A model generated the notes under the pieces. It was not told where the DNA came from and ran no database searches. It worked only from the letters and a program-made list of their open reading frames with translations. Positions 25,916-35,460 of a DNA stretch of 64,000 nt are shown piece by piece. The DNA is taken from contig NZ_LHVO01000060.1 in NCBI RefSeq assembly GCF_001269925.1, positions 1 through 64,000 on the forward strand. The letters run 5' to 3'. The position numbers and the translations under genes are program-made. The DNA comes from Pseudomonas sp. MIACH (lineage in GTDB: Bacteria > Pseudomonadota > Gammaproteobacteria > Pseudomonadales > Pseudomonadaceae). The first letter of the stretch is position 1. Each line of letters starts with the position of its first letter.

Positions 25916-26305
25916 TCAGGCGATAGGAGAGGCGCGCGGGTTCAGGTTCGGCCAACGCACCTTGGGTTGCAGCGTCGGTAGCAACGGGTTGTCGAGGGCG
26001 ATATCGGGTGTATAGCGCGGCAGCAGATGACGGTAGTGGCTGGAGGGCAGGGCGGCCAGCCCGGCATGGCCACAGCAGCAATCGCCGTGCTTCATGGCGG
26101 TGGGTGCCGGGGCCGACTGCGACGGGTCGATCAGCTTGGCAAAGCCTGGCGGCAGGGCTTGCGAGGCGCCGCCGGTGCAGAACCCACCCCACAGCATCAG
26201 GCCGATGTCCGGCGTTTGCAGGGCACGGCTCAGCGGCATGGCCAGCATGTTGAGCAACAGGGCCAGGCAGGCGATCCAGGGGCTGATCCGTTTGAACATA
26301 GCCAT
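25916..26305 (-). CDS. DUF2946-family small membrane or exported protein
   Basis: 129-residue protein with one N-terminal hydrophobic segment (WIACLALLLNMLAMPLS, about 9-25), a second weak apolar stretch, and a compact Cys/His motif (MKHGDCCCGHAG) typical of DUF2946. It precedes a TonB receptor gene on the same strand, a recurring arrangement tied to copper or metal handling. Two start ATGs (26305 and 26299) are possible and neither has a strong ribosome site. A longer frame to 26413 exists but adds an unlikely leader. Confidence 0.7.
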   Translation of the reverse strand: MAMFKRISPWIACLALLLNMLAMPLSRALQTPDIGLMLWGGFCTGGASQALPPGFAKLIDPSQSAPAPTAMKHGDCCCGHAGLAALPSSHYRHLLPRYTPDIALDNPLLPTLQPKVRWPNLNPRASPIA

Positions 26306-26580
26306 CGACGCAATCGACGCAAAAGGGCGGGTATTTAGCCGCAGTTCTGGCACGAAGTAAAACGCGCTATTTTGCCGCAGGCCGGGCGACCGAGCGCGGT
26401 GTTGGTGGCGCAACAGCGGTTCAATAAAGTGTTCGATTCTCCTGGCGGTGAAGGGTCACTGGTACAGCGCCAACCCTCGAAGTGAGGGGCTTATAGGCTT
26501 GGCATGAATTGTGTTGTGACCCGATTGGCGCTGACCCGACAACGGGAGGGAAACCTCACCTTTCATAAGAAACCACACCC

Positions 26581-27912
26581 ATGCACAACGTCTTGCAACG
26601 CACAGTCATCGCCAGCCTGCTGGCACTCGGCGTCTTCGGCGGGCCTGTTGCCCAGGCCGCCAACGATCAACAGTTCATCCCGCTTGCCACCTACCGGGTC
26701 GGCGCCTACGCTTCCAGCGGCATTCCGTGGTGGGCGGGGGAGATTGATTACTTTCGCTACATCAACGAGGTCGAAGGCGGCGTGAACGGCGTCAAGCTGG
26801 TCTGGCAGGAATGCGAGACGGAGTGGAAGACCGACCGCATCATTGAATGCTACGAGCGCTACAAAGGCGGCCTGGACGGCGCGCCCACCGGGTTCTTCTT
26901 CACCCACAGCACCCCGGCTTCCTACGCGCTGATGGACCGTGCCGCCGTTGACCACATCCCGCTGATCGATGGCGCCGGTGGGCGTACCGAATCCACCGAT
27001 GGCCGCGTGTTCCCTTACGCGTTCCCGCTGTTGCTCAACTACTACGGCCAGGCGTCGGTGGGCATCAACTACATCGCCCAGCGCGAAGGCGGCCTGGACA
27101 AGCTCAAGGGCAAGAAGATCGTCACCGTCTACCACGACTCCGCCTACGGCCGCGAAACCCAGGCGGCCATGCAGTTGCTCGCGCAAAAGTACGGCTTCGA
27201 GAACATCCAGATCCCCGTGGCCGATCCCGGCAACGAGCAGTCGACCCAATGGCGCCAGGTACGCCAGATCAACCCGGACTGGGTGTTCCTGCGCACGTGG
27301 GGCGTGTCCACCCCGGTCGGCATCAAGACCGCCGTGCGTTTTGGCATCCCCGTGGACCGCCTGATCGGGGATGTGTGGGCCGGCTCCGAAGCCGACGTGA
27401 TACCCGCCGGCACCGCCGCCAAGGGCTACCAGGCGCTGGCGCCGTTCCCCGGTGGCGACAGCTTCGAGATCCATAAAAAGCTCAAGCAGTTCATCCTCGA
27501 TCCCGGCAAGAGCAACCTCAAGGACCCCAGCTACTTCGGCAAGGTCTACTACAACATCGGCCTGATCAACGCCGCGATTGCTGTCGAAGCGCTGCGCACC
27601 GGCCAGGCCAAATTCGGCAACCGCGCGCTGAACGGCGAGGAAACCCGCTGGGCGTTCGAACACCTGAATATCGACGCTGCACGCCTCAAGGCCATGGGCT
27701 TCGAAGGGCTGTTGGCGCCGTTGACATTGTCCTGCGCCGACCATGAAGGCGGCGGGGCCGCCCGGGTGCAGCAGTGGGATGGGCAAAAGTGGGTGCTGGT
27801 GACCGACTGGCTGCAAGCCGACCGCGCCACGTTGCGCCCATTGATCGAAGCCAAGTCCGCCGCGTATGCCCAGGAGAAGGGCATCGTGGCGCGGGACTGC
27901 TCGGCGCAGTAA
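26581..27912 (+). CDS. Type I periplasmic binding protein (Leu/Ile/Val-type, orphan)
   Basis: 443-residue exported binding protein of the Peripla_BP_6 (LivJ/amide-type) family with a signal peptide (cleavage after PVAQAA). Two-lobe features such as ASYALMDRAAVDHIPLIDG and KKIVTVYHDSAYGRE are recognisable. No LivHMGF transporter is adjacent. On the left lie the divergent TonB and DUF2946 genes, and on the right, three bases away tail-to-tail, the ATPase of a peptide-type importer. It therefore must work with a distant transporter or as a sensor partner. Ligand unknown. Confidence 0.85.
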   Translation: MHNVLQRTVIASLLALGVFGGPVAQAANDQQFIPLATYRVGAYASSGIPWWAGEIDYFRYINEVEGGVNGVKLVWQECETEWKTDRIIECYERYKGGLDGAPTGFFFTHSTPASYALMDRAAVDHIPLIDGAGGRTESTDGRVFPYAFPLLLNYYGQASVGINYIAQREGGLDKLKGKKIVTVYHDSAYGRETQAAMQLLAQKYGFENIQIPVADPGNEQSTQWRQVRQINPDWVFLRTWGVSTPVGIKTAVRFGIPVDRLIGDVWAGSEADVIPAGTAAKGYQALAPFPGGDSFEIHKKLKQFILDPGKSNLKDPSYFGKVYYNIGLINAAIAVEALRTGQAKFGNRALNGEETRWAFEHLNIDAARLKAMGFEGLLAPLTLSCADHEGGGAARVQQWDGQKWVLVTDWLQADRATLRPLIEAKSAAYAQEKGIVARDCSAQ

Positions 27913-27915
27913 ATC

Positions 27916-29538
27916 TCAGGCGGCGCTTGCCGTAAGTTGCCGGCCAGGGATGGCGGCAATCAGTTCGCGGGTGTAGTCGCTGGCCGGCTGGTTGAAGATC
28001 TGCGCCACCGAGCCTTGCTCAACCACGCGGCCATTGCGCAGCACCAGCACCTCATGGGCGAAGTTGGCCACCACTGACAAGTCGTGGGACACCAGCACGT
28101 AGGCGATGCCCATCTCCCGTTGCAGCTCTTGCAGCAAGTCGAGAATACGCGCCTGCACCGACACATCCAGGGCGCTGACCGGTTCATCCAGCAACAGCAG
28201 GTCGGGTTTCAACGCCAAGGCCCTGGCGATGGCGACCCGTTGGCACTGCCCACCCGACAGTTCACGGGGCAGACGATCCAGAAAGCTCACCGGCAGGTGC
28301 ACGCGGCCGATCAACTCCCGCGCTGCCTGCTCCAGGGCGGCGCCCTTGAGCAAGCCGAACGAGACCAGCGGCTCCACAATGCTGTCGAATACCGTGAAGC
28401 GCGGGTCCAGCGCTGCGAAGGGGTTTTGTTGCACCAGTTGCAGGCGTTGGCGCAGTGGGCGGAAGTCGCGCCAACTGAGGTCGGTGACGTCCTGTTGTTC
28501 GAACCAGACCCGTCCCTGGCTGGGTTTGTCCAGGCCCAGGGCGATGCGCAGCGCCGTGCTCTTGCCCGAGCCGGATTCGCCGACGATGGCCAGGGTCTGG
28601 CCGGGGTACACCTCCAGGCTCAGATCTTCCAAGGCCACGAACGTAGAAGCTTCGCCCTTGACCTTGGGCAGGGCAAAGGTCTTGCCGACGTTGTGCAGGC
28701 GCAGGATCGGCTGGTGCCCGATGTCGAGGTTGATCAATGGCTCACGCCGCTTGGCGAAGGCGGGAGCGGCGGCAATCAGCGCGCGGGTGTAATCGTGGCT
28801 GGGGCGCGCGAGGATCTGCCGTGGCGGTCCTTGTTCGACCACTTCGCCCTGTTGCATCACCAGGACGCGGTCGGCACGGTCGAGGGCTACGCCCAGGTCA
28901 TGGGTGATGATCAGCAGGGAAATGCCACGCTCACTGACCAAACGCTGCAAGTGGTCGAGGATCTTGCGCTGCACCGTCACATCGAGGGCGCTGGTGGGCT
29001 CGTCGGCGATGATCAGGCGCGGGTTGCCAGCCAGGGCGATGGCGATCAGCACGCGCTGGCGCATGCCGCCGGAAAGCTCATGGGGATACTGGCGTGCGCG
29101 CAGTACCGGCTTGTCGATGCCCACCTGTTGCAGCAGCTCGACAATGTCGGCGTCGACAGCCGGGTAGCGTTTGCCCTTGGCGAGTACCAGCGCCTCGGCG
29201 ATTTGCTGGCCGATGCGCAGGGTCGGATTGAGGCTGACCATCGGGTCTTGGGGCACCAGGCCGATGGTGCGGCCACGCAAGGTGCGTTTCTGGCGTTCGC
29301 TGGCGTGGGTCAGGTCGGTGCCGTCGACCCACAGCTCGCCGGCGCTGATCTGCGCGTTAACGGGCAGCAGGCCGAGAATGGCGTTGGCCAGGGTTGTCTT
29401 GCCGGAGCCGGATTCACCGACAATCGCCAGCGTCTCGCCTTGGGCGAGGGTCAGTGACAGGCGATTGACCGCCGTATGGCCGTGTCCATAGCTGACACTG
29501 AGGTGGCGAACATCGACTAATGGGGGCAGGGCGCTCAT
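27916..29538 (-). CDS. Fused dual-ATPase subunit of a peptide/nickel-type ABC importer
   Basis: 540-residue protein with two complete ABC modules in tandem. The first has GESGSGKTT and LSGGMRQRV with IIADEPTSALD; the second (from about 275) has GESGSGKST and LSGGQCQRV with LLLDEPVSALD. It thus replaces the separate DppD and DppF ATPases. It is the last gene of the minus-strand operon and overlaps the permease gene by ATGA at 29535-29538. The operon layout resembles P. aeruginosa sppABCD (putative xenosiderophore importer). Confidence 0.92.
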   Translation of the reverse strand: MSALPPLVDVRHLSVSYGHGHTAVNRLSLTLAQGETLAIVGESGSGKTTLANAILGLLPVNAQISAGELWVDGTDLTHASERQKRTLRGRTIGLVPQDPMVSLNPTLRIGQQIAEALVLAKGKRYPAVDADIVELLQQVGIDKPVLRARQYPHELSGGMRQRVLIAIALAGNPRLIIADEPTSALDVTVQRKILDHLQRLVSERGISLLIITHDLGVALDRADRVLVMQQGEVVEQGPPRQILARPSHDYTRALIAAAPAFAKRREPLINLDIGHQPILRLHNVGKTFALPKVKGEASTFVALEDLSLEVYPGQTLAIVGESGSGKSTALRIALGLDKPSQGRVWFEQQDVTDLSWRDFRPLRQRLQLVQQNPFAALDPRFTVFDSIVEPLVSFGLLKGAALEQAARELIGRVHLPVSFLDRLPRELSGGQCQRVAIARALALKPDLLLLDEPVSALDVSVQARILDLLQELQREMGIAYVLVSHDLSVVANFAHEVLVLRNGRVVEQGSVAQIFNQPASDYTRELIAAIPGRQLTASAA

Positions 29539-30419
29539 CGCTGGATCTCCTCGAACGTGCGGGCAATATGGTTAAGGCTGAACACCACGGCGACCAGGAA
29601 CAGGCCAGGCAATAACGAGACCCACGGCGCAGTGATCAGAAAGTGCCGGCCGTTGGCAATCAACGTGCCCCATTCCGCCGCCGGTGGTGCTGCGCCGAAA
29701 CCGAGAAAACTCAGGCCGGCGGTGGCAAGGATCGCCGCGCCGAAATCCAGGGTGGCCAACACCGCCACCGGGCCCCAGGCGTTGGGCAGAATGTGCCGCA
29801 ACAAGGTGCGGCCCCAACTGGCACCGCCCAGGCGAGCGGCTTCGACATAGGGCAGGGTTTTCACCCGTAGCACTTCGGCGCGGGTGGTGCGGGCAAAGCC
29901 CGGAATGATGCCCATGCCCACGGCAATCGCCACGGGCACCGTACCGAAGCCGATGGCCGTGACAATCGCCAGGGCCAGCAGCAGGCCGGGCAGGGCGAGC
30001 AGCACATCGACAAAGCGCATGATCACCGCATCGATACGGCCACCGGCAAACCCGGACAAAATGCCCAGCCCCAGCCCGCCCACCAGTGCGATGCCGACGG
30101 CCAGGGAGGCGGCCAGCACTGACAGGCTGGCGCCGTACACCACGCGGGTGAACAGGTCGCGGCCCAGCTCATCGGTGCCGAACCAGTGGGTCAGGTTGGG
30201 GGCGCTGAGTTTGGCGGCGGGCGCGGTGGCGTAAGGGTCGAAGCTGCTCAGCAACTGCGGCGTCACGGCGGCGACCAGCGAGAACAGCACCACCAGCACC
30301 GCCAGGCTGAACCCTGGCCGGCGCAGCAATGGCAAGAGTGTCGCCGTCGCGCGTTGCCAGGGGCTGCGGCAGCGCCAGAGTGTTTCGCTGCGGATCAGTT
30401 TCCGGGTAAGCGTCGTCAT
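29535..30419 (-). CDS. DppC-type ABC importer permease
   Basis: 294-residue inner-membrane protein with an N-terminal cytoplasmic extension, one helix, then a five-helix permease core. The EAA loop is EAARLGGASWGRTLLRHILP (about residues 180-199). Placement between the DppB-type permease (3-base gap) and the fused ATPase (4-base overlap) fits a heterodimeric peptide/nickel-family transporter. Confidence 0.9.
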   Translation of the reverse strand: MTTLTRKLIRSETLWRCRSPWQRATATLLPLLRRPGFSLAVLVVLFSLVAAVTPQLLSSFDPYATAPAAKLSAPNLTHWFGTDELGRDLFTRVVYGASLSVLAASLAVGIALVGGLGLGILSGFAGGRIDAVIMRFVDVLLALPGLLLALAIVTAIGFGTVPVAIAVGMGIIPGFARTTRAEVLRVKTLPYVEAARLGGASWGRTLLRHILPNAWGPVAVLATLDFGAAILATAGLSFLGFGAAPPAAEWGTLIANGRHFLITAPWVSLLPGLFLVAVVFSLNHIARTFEEIQR

Positions 30420-30422
30420 GGT

Positions 30423-31373
30423 CTAGGACACCTTGGGCGTGTGGGAGATGCGCGGGTCGAGCCACGGATACAACAGGTCCACCAGCAGGTTCACCAGGAC
30501 AAATGCCGCCGCCGAAACTGCGACGATGGCCAGCACCACCGGAATGTCCTGGCGCAACACCGCCTCCTGGGCCAGGCGGCCGATGCCGGAGCGGGCGAAG
30601 ATGGTTTCCACCAGCACCGCACCCGACACGGTGTTACCCACCTGCAGGCCGATCAGGGTGAGGATCGGCAGCGCCGCGTTCCTGAAGGCGTGGCGGGCTT
30701 GCACCTGGCCCCGGCTCAGGCCCTTGGCGTAGGCGGTGACGATATAGGACTCCTTCCACACGCCCTGGAAGCTGCGTTGCAGCACCTGGGCGTACACCGC
30801 GGCGCTCGGAATCGCCAGGGTGACTGCCGGCAGCACCAGACTTTCGAAGCCCTTGCTGCCGGTGGCGGGAAACCAGCCCAGGCCAAATGCAAACACCTGG
30901 ATCAGCAGCAAGCCCATCCAGAACACCGGCACCGAAAAGCCCAGGGACGGCAAGCGCGCCAGGGCTTTTTTCAACGGTTGCCAGCGGATGTACGCGGTGA
31001 GGTAAGCCAGGCCGATACCGCCGAGCAGCGACAGCACAATCGCCAGGCCGGCCAGGGACAGCGTCTGGGGCAGGCGTTCGGCGAGTAACTCGGCCACCGG
31101 GCGATTGAGCGACAGTGACTGCCCGAAATCACCGTGCAGTGCACCCAGGAGCAGGTCGATATATTGCTCGAACAGGCCTTTATCCAGCCCGTAGTAGGCG
31201 CGCGCCTTGGCCAGGTCTTCCACCGACAGGGCGTCGGCTTCCATGCCGGACGCACTGAGCATGATCGACAAGGTATCGCCCGGCAGCAGATAGAGAATGA
31301 AGTAGGTGATGCTATAGGCCCCCCATAGCACCAGCAGCGCCTGGCCGACCCGGCCGATCAGGTAGCGGCTCAT
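30423..31373 (-). CDS. DppB-type ABC importer permease
   Basis: 316-residue permease beginning MSRYLIGRVGQALLVLWGAY (first helix). About six helices and the EAA loop TAYAKGLSRGQVQARHAF (about 220-237) are seen. Its start overlaps the stop of the binding-lipoprotein gene (31370-31373). It pairs with the DppC-type protein downstream. Confidence 0.9.
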   Translation of the reverse strand: MSRYLIGRVGQALLVLWGAYSITYFILYLLPGDTLSIMLSASGMEADALSVEDLAKARAYYGLDKGLFEQYIDLLLGALHGDFGQSLSLNRPVAELLAERLPQTLSLAGLAIVLSLLGGIGLAYLTAYIRWQPLKKALARLPSLGFSVPVFWMGLLLIQVFAFGLGWFPATGSKGFESLVLPAVTLAIPSAAVYAQVLQRSFQGVWKESYIVTAYAKGLSRGQVQARHAFRNAALPILTLIGLQVGNTVSGAVLVETIFARSGIGRLAQEAVLRQDIPVVLAIVAVSAAAFVLVNLLVDLLYPWLDPRISHTPKVS

Positions 31374-33001
31374 GGCGTGCCGACCTCAATGTCACCCAAC
31401 AGGGCAAAGCCTTCGGCGGTCCAGCGGAAGTTTTTCACTTTGGGCGACGTCGCGGCCTGCCACACGCGCTCATACACCGGGAACGCCGAGCCTTCGTCGA
31501 TCAGCAGGTCTTGCAGGTCGCCGTAGGCTGCCGCCCTTTGAGCGCTTTGGGTCGCGGTGATGCCGGCGTCAAACAAGCCCTTGGCGCGCTCAAGCACGTG
31601 TGGCTCAAAGATGTTCGTCGCTACGGTTGAGCTGTTGGCGGTACGTGGATCAAGGATGGTTTGCAGGATGATCGGATCGGCGCGGGTCATGTAGCTGATC
31701 GTCAGGTCGTAGTTGCCGGCGGAGTTGTTGGCGACCCATTCGGCACGCGTTACCACGCTGAGTTTTACTTCAATGCCGACCTTGCGCAGTTGGTCCTGCA
31801 GCAGCACGTCGCCTGCGGTCTCGGCCTGCATGACGTTGTAGTTCAGGCTCAGGCGCTTACCGTCCTTCTGTCGGTAGCCGTCTGCCCCTTTGGCCCAGCC
31901 GGCATTGTCCAACAGGCGCTCGGCGCCCGCCGGGTCGTAGGCGAGCTTGGCGCCCTGGCTCTTGAAGTAAGGCGTGGTCACATCAAAGATGCCGTCTACC
32001 ACCGCGAACTCGTCGTTGTAGACGGTACTCGCGTAGCTCTTGCGGTCGATGGCTTTCTGCACGGCGAGACGCACCTGTTTATCGGCCAATACGCGACCGC
32101 CACGGGTGTTGGGAAACAGGTTCAGGGAGGGGCCTGGCAGCGAGCGGCTCTGGATAGTCGCGCCCTTGGATTGGAACAGTTTCAGGTCGAGTTCCGAGAA
32201 TGGGTTGCGTGGCCACAGAATGTCGGCCTTGCCTTGCAGGAACAGGCCGTTACGCACGCTTTCCTCGGGGATGTAGGTGACGTCCACCGCATCCAGGTGC
32301 GCTTCGCCCTGGTTTTTCATATTCGCCGACGCCCAGGCGTAACCCTTGCGCTTGGTCAGGTGCGCGCCGACTTCCGGGGTGTAGCTGGCCAATACGAACG
32401 GGCCGGTACCGATGATCTTGCCGAGCGAACGCTCCTTGACGCTCAGCGCGTAGGAGGCCGGTGCGAGGATGGCCAGATTGGTCGTGGAGGTCGCCTGCAG
32501 GAAGCCCGCATTGGGCTTGGCGAGCACCAGCTTGACGGTGAAGTCGTCGACCATTTCGGCGTGATCAAAGCCCGCCAGGTACGTCGCGCCGAAGGTGGCC
32601 GGCAGTTCGGTAGCCAGCGCCTTATTGCTGTCGAACGCGGTTTTCACGGCCTTGGCATCGAAGCGTTCGCCGTTGCTGAAGGTGACGTTGTCGCGCAGGT
32701 GGAAGGTGTAGGTCAACGCGTCGTCACTGACTTCCCAGCTTTTCGCCAGCCAGGGAATGATCTTGCCGGTTTCCGGGTCCTGGTCGGTGAGGGATTCGGC
32801 GATATTGCGCAGCAGCACCCGGTGTTCGAGCCAATAGACCTGGAACGGGTCAACGCTGACCAAGATGGTGTTGTCGCCAAAGAAGGCGATGTTCAGGGTC
32901 TTGCCGGCCTGGCTGTCACTGCCCGCAGGCGAGCAGGCGGCCAGGCTTAACGCCAGGACGCAAGGGGCCAATAGACGGCTCATCAAGTTGGAGGTGTTCA
33001 A
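31370..33001 (-). CDS. Family-5 substrate-binding lipoprotein of the importer
   Basis: 543-residue solute-binding protein (DppA/NikA family) with a lipobox LSLAAC (Cys about 23), so it is membrane anchored rather than free. The family pattern TYTFHLRDNVTFSNGERFDAK (about 94-114 region) is present. The start is a TTG at 33001 with GAGGG about eight bases upstream; the in-frame ATG at 32983 has no ribosome site, so the TTG is preferred. It lies 26 bases downstream of the TonB receptor gene. The joint order implies outer-membrane capture followed by periplasmic hand-over. Confidence 0.88.
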   Translation of the reverse strand: MNTSNLMSRLLAPCVLALSLAACSPAGSDSQAGKTLNIAFFGDNTILVSVDPFQVYWLEHRVLLRNIAESLTDQDPETGKIIPWLAKSWEVSDDALTYTFHLRDNVTFSNGERFDAKAVKTAFDSNKALATELPATFGATYLAGFDHAEMVDDFTVKLVLAKPNAGFLQATSTTNLAILAPASYALSVKERSLGKIIGTGPFVLASYTPEVGAHLTKRKGYAWASANMKNQGEAHLDAVDVTYIPEESVRNGLFLQGKADILWPRNPFSELDLKLFQSKGATIQSRSLPGPSLNLFPNTRGGRVLADKQVRLAVQKAIDRKSYASTVYNDEFAVVDGIFDVTTPYFKSQGAKLAYDPAGAERLLDNAGWAKGADGYRQKDGKRLSLNYNVMQAETAGDVLLQDQLRKVGIEVKLSVVTRAEWVANNSAGNYDLTISYMTRADPIILQTILDPRTANSSTVATNIFEPHVLERAKGLFDAGITATQSAQRAAAYGDLQDLLIDEGSAFPVYERVWQAATSPKVKNFRWTAEGFALLGDIEVGTP

Positions 33002-33027
33002 TGGGATGCCCTCGTATGGCGATTGGC

Positions 33028-35460
33028 TTAGAAGTCGTAGGCCAGCTTGGTGTACCAGTAGCCGCCGCCGGGGTAGAACGGCGGGTTACCGTAGGGCGCC
33101 AGGCCCAGGTTGCTGTAGACGGCGTGCCGGTCGGGGCGCACGTCGAAGATGTTGGTGCCGCCGATGCTGACGGTGATCTGGTCGACGAAGGTGTAGCTGA
33201 CGTCCAGGTCGGTGATCCATTTCGCGCCGAAACTGCGGTCGCCGGTGGGGTTGACCGCCAGGGTCTTGACCGCGCCATAGCGACTGGTCTGCAGGTTCAC
33301 GGCGAGGTCCTCGACCTTCCAGTTGGCGCCCAGGATCCATTTGGTCTTGGGCGAGGCTTGCGTGAGATCGCCTTCGCGGTCGCGGCCCACCAGGGTGACG
33401 CCGGAGTTGGCCAGCGCACTCGGGGTGTCCCGGGTGCCTTCGATAGTGGTCTTGTTCCAGTTGAAGCCCAGGCTCCAGCGCACATCGCCCCAGGCATCCA
33501 GCGGCGTGGTGTGGTCGGCGACCACGTCCAGGCCACGGGTGCGGGTATCGAACGCGTTGGTGTAGTAGTTGACCCAGGTCCCCGAGGGCACGCCTTGGGC
33601 GGTGAGGATGCCGTTGATCACGCCGTTGCCCTGATCGTAGATATTGCTGGTCAGGGCGATGCGGTCGTCGATGTCGATCAGGTAAGCGTCGGCGGTGATG
33701 CTGGTGCGCGGTGCCGGCTGCCAGGTCAAACCCAGCCCGAGGTTGCGTGACTTTTCCGGCTTGAGGTCATCGCCGCCCAAGGCCTTGGCCAGGTTGCTGC
33801 CCGACGGGGTCAGGCGGGTCACGGCAGGCACCACGTTGCCGTTCACGTCGACGGCCACCCGGTTGTCGGCCACGGTGTAGCCGATCTGGGTCAGTGACGG
33901 TGCACGGAAGCCGGTGCCGACGGTGCCGCGCACGGCCACGCTGTCGGTCAATTCGTAGCGCGAATTCACTTTGAGGCCGAAGGTGTTGCCCGAGTCGTCA
34001 TCGTAATGTTCGATGCGCCCGGCGACGTCGAGAAACCAGCGTTCGGTCAGGTCGAAGCCCAGGTCCAGGTAGCCGGCGTAGTTGTTGCGGATCAAGCTGA
34101 CTTCATCCTCCGGGCGAATCGTCACCGCCGCCTGTGCGCCCGATGCCGCCGGGTAGGTGCCGGTGATATAGGCCTCGGGGTCACCGGCGAAGGTGCTGAA
34201 ATGTTCCCAGCGATGCTCCAGGCCTGCCGACACCTGCACCGGCGAGGTCAGGTTGAACAGGCTGTCGTAACGGCGGGTGATGTCCAGGTTGTTCACCCAC
34301 TGCTCGAAGCGGAAGGTCGCCAGGTTGTCGAACTTGGTCGGCGAGGCGGTGCCCAGGGACGGGTTGATATTCAGGTCGCTGGAATGGTGGACGTTGTTGC
34401 GTCCGTAGGTGGTGCTCAGGTCCCAGTTCCACTCGGCCGCTTGGCCCTTGCCGCCGAACAGCAGTTGGTAGTCGCGGTCCTTGATGTTGTTCAGTGGGTA
34501 GTAACCGTCGGGGAACACCTCGGGCACGGCGGCCCGGCCGGTCGGCAGGCGGAAGTAGTTGGCGGCCTCGGCATCGCGCTCGCCGTAGGTGGAGAACGAG
34601 TAGAGCGTCAGGTCTTCCAGGGGCAGTTCGGCGTTGTAGGCGAGGTTGAAGGCCTTCAGGTCCGGGTCGCCGTTCTTGATGGCCACGCGGTCCCAGGCCG
34701 CTTCCTTGGCGGGGTCGTTGAAGGCGCGCACGCTGCTGTCGGCCTTGTCGTTCCACGCTGCTTCGCCGCGTTTGCGTGCGTCTGCAGAGAGGTGGAAAAA
34801 GCCGCCGTCGCCGAGCTTGAAACCCTGGTCGCCGGCCACCTTGATCGTTTCCCCCTGGCCGGAAAACAACTGCCCATAACTGGTTTCCAGGTGCCCGCCG
34901 CTGTTGCCGGTCTTGAGGATGATATTGATCACCCCGGCCACGGCGTCAGAACCGTACTGGGCCGCCGCGCTGTCTTTGAGCACCTCGATATGGTCCACCG
35001 AACTGACCGGAATCAGGTCGATGTCCACCGCATTGGCGCCGCTGTTGTCGATCGAGCCGCGCTGACCTGTGGCGCCGTTGTGCCGGCGTTTGCCGTTGAC
35101 CAGCACCAGGGTGTAGGCCGGACCAAGGCTGCGGTTGCTCAGCGGGCGGGTCACCGAGTTGTAGCCGGCGATATTGGTGCCGAAGTTGAACGATGGCAGC
35201 AGCTTGGCAATCGCCTCGGACAACTCGGCACGCCCGGTCTTGAGCAACTGCTCGCTGTTGATCACATCAATCGGCGCCGGGCTGTCGGCCACTGTGCGCT
35301 GCTGGCCACGCAGGCCGGTGGAGATCACGGTGACGGTGCCAAGCTGGGCATCCTCGGTGGCGGCCTCGGCGAAGGAGGGCGCGCCTGCCAGCAACAGTGA
35401 GCTGGTCAGCAGTGACAGGTGGAATTTTCTGAGGGGCAGTGGGGAGGTGAGGTCTGGCAT
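33028..35460 (-). CDS. TonB-dependent receptor, first gene of importer operon (SppR-like)
   Basis: 810-residue outer-membrane receptor with a signal peptide (about 1-34), a TonB-box-like TEDAQLGTVTVIST, a plug (about 55-165; PISVDHI-type strand VSSVDHIEVLKDSAAAQYG), and a large barrel ending KLAYDF. The barrel class resembles receptors annotated for peptides, vitamin-like or xenosiderophore ligands. It heads a five-gene unit with a lipoprotein, two permeases and a fused ATPase. Gene order and the fused ATPase match the P. aeruginosa SppR-SppABCD locus (known from the literature as a putative xenosiderophore transporter). No clear Fur box is seen upstream, so iron control is not supported by the sequence. 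Confidence 0.87.
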   Translation of the reverse strand: MPDLTSPLPLRKFHLSLLTSSLLLAGAPSFAEAATEDAQLGTVTVISTGLRGQQRTVADSPAPIDVINSEQLLKTGRAELSEAIAKLLPSFNFGTNIAGYNSVTRPLSNRSLGPAYTLVLVNGKRRHNGATGQRGSIDNSGANAVDIDLIPVSSVDHIEVLKDSAAAQYGSDAVAGVINIILKTGNSGGHLETSYGQLFSGQGETIKVAGDQGFKLGDGGFFHLSADARKRGEAAWNDKADSSVRAFNDPAKEAAWDRVAIKNGDPDLKAFNLAYNAELPLEDLTLYSFSTYGERDAEAANYFRLPTGRAAVPEVFPDGYYPLNNIKDRDYQLLFGGKGQAAEWNWDLSTTYGRNNVHHSSDLNINPSLGTASPTKFDNLATFRFEQWVNNLDITRRYDSLFNLTSPVQVSAGLEHRWEHFSTFAGDPEAYITGTYPAASGAQAAVTIRPEDEVSLIRNNYAGYLDLGFDLTERWFLDVAGRIEHYDDDSGNTFGLKVNSRYELTDSVAVRGTVGTGFRAPSLTQIGYTVADNRVAVDVNGNVVPAVTRLTPSGSNLAKALGGDDLKPEKSRNLGLGLTWQPAPRTSITADAYLIDIDDRIALTSNIYDQGNGVINGILTAQGVPSGTWVNYYTNAFDTRTRGLDVVADHTTPLDAWGDVRWSLGFNWNKTTIEGTRDTPSALANSGVTLVGRDREGDLTQASPKTKWILGANWKVEDLAVNLQTSRYGAVKTLAVNPTGDRSFGAKWITDLDVSYTFVDQITVSIGGTNIFDVRPDRHAVYSNLGLAPYGNPPFYPGGGYWYTKLAYDF

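Noticed and set aside
28084..29457. A 457-codon plus-strand frame
   Set aside because: It is the complement of the fused ATPase gene, whose motifs are unambiguous.
34006..35400. A 464-codon plus-strand frame
   Set aside because: It is antisense to the TonB receptor and rich in Val, Gly and Ala without any motif.
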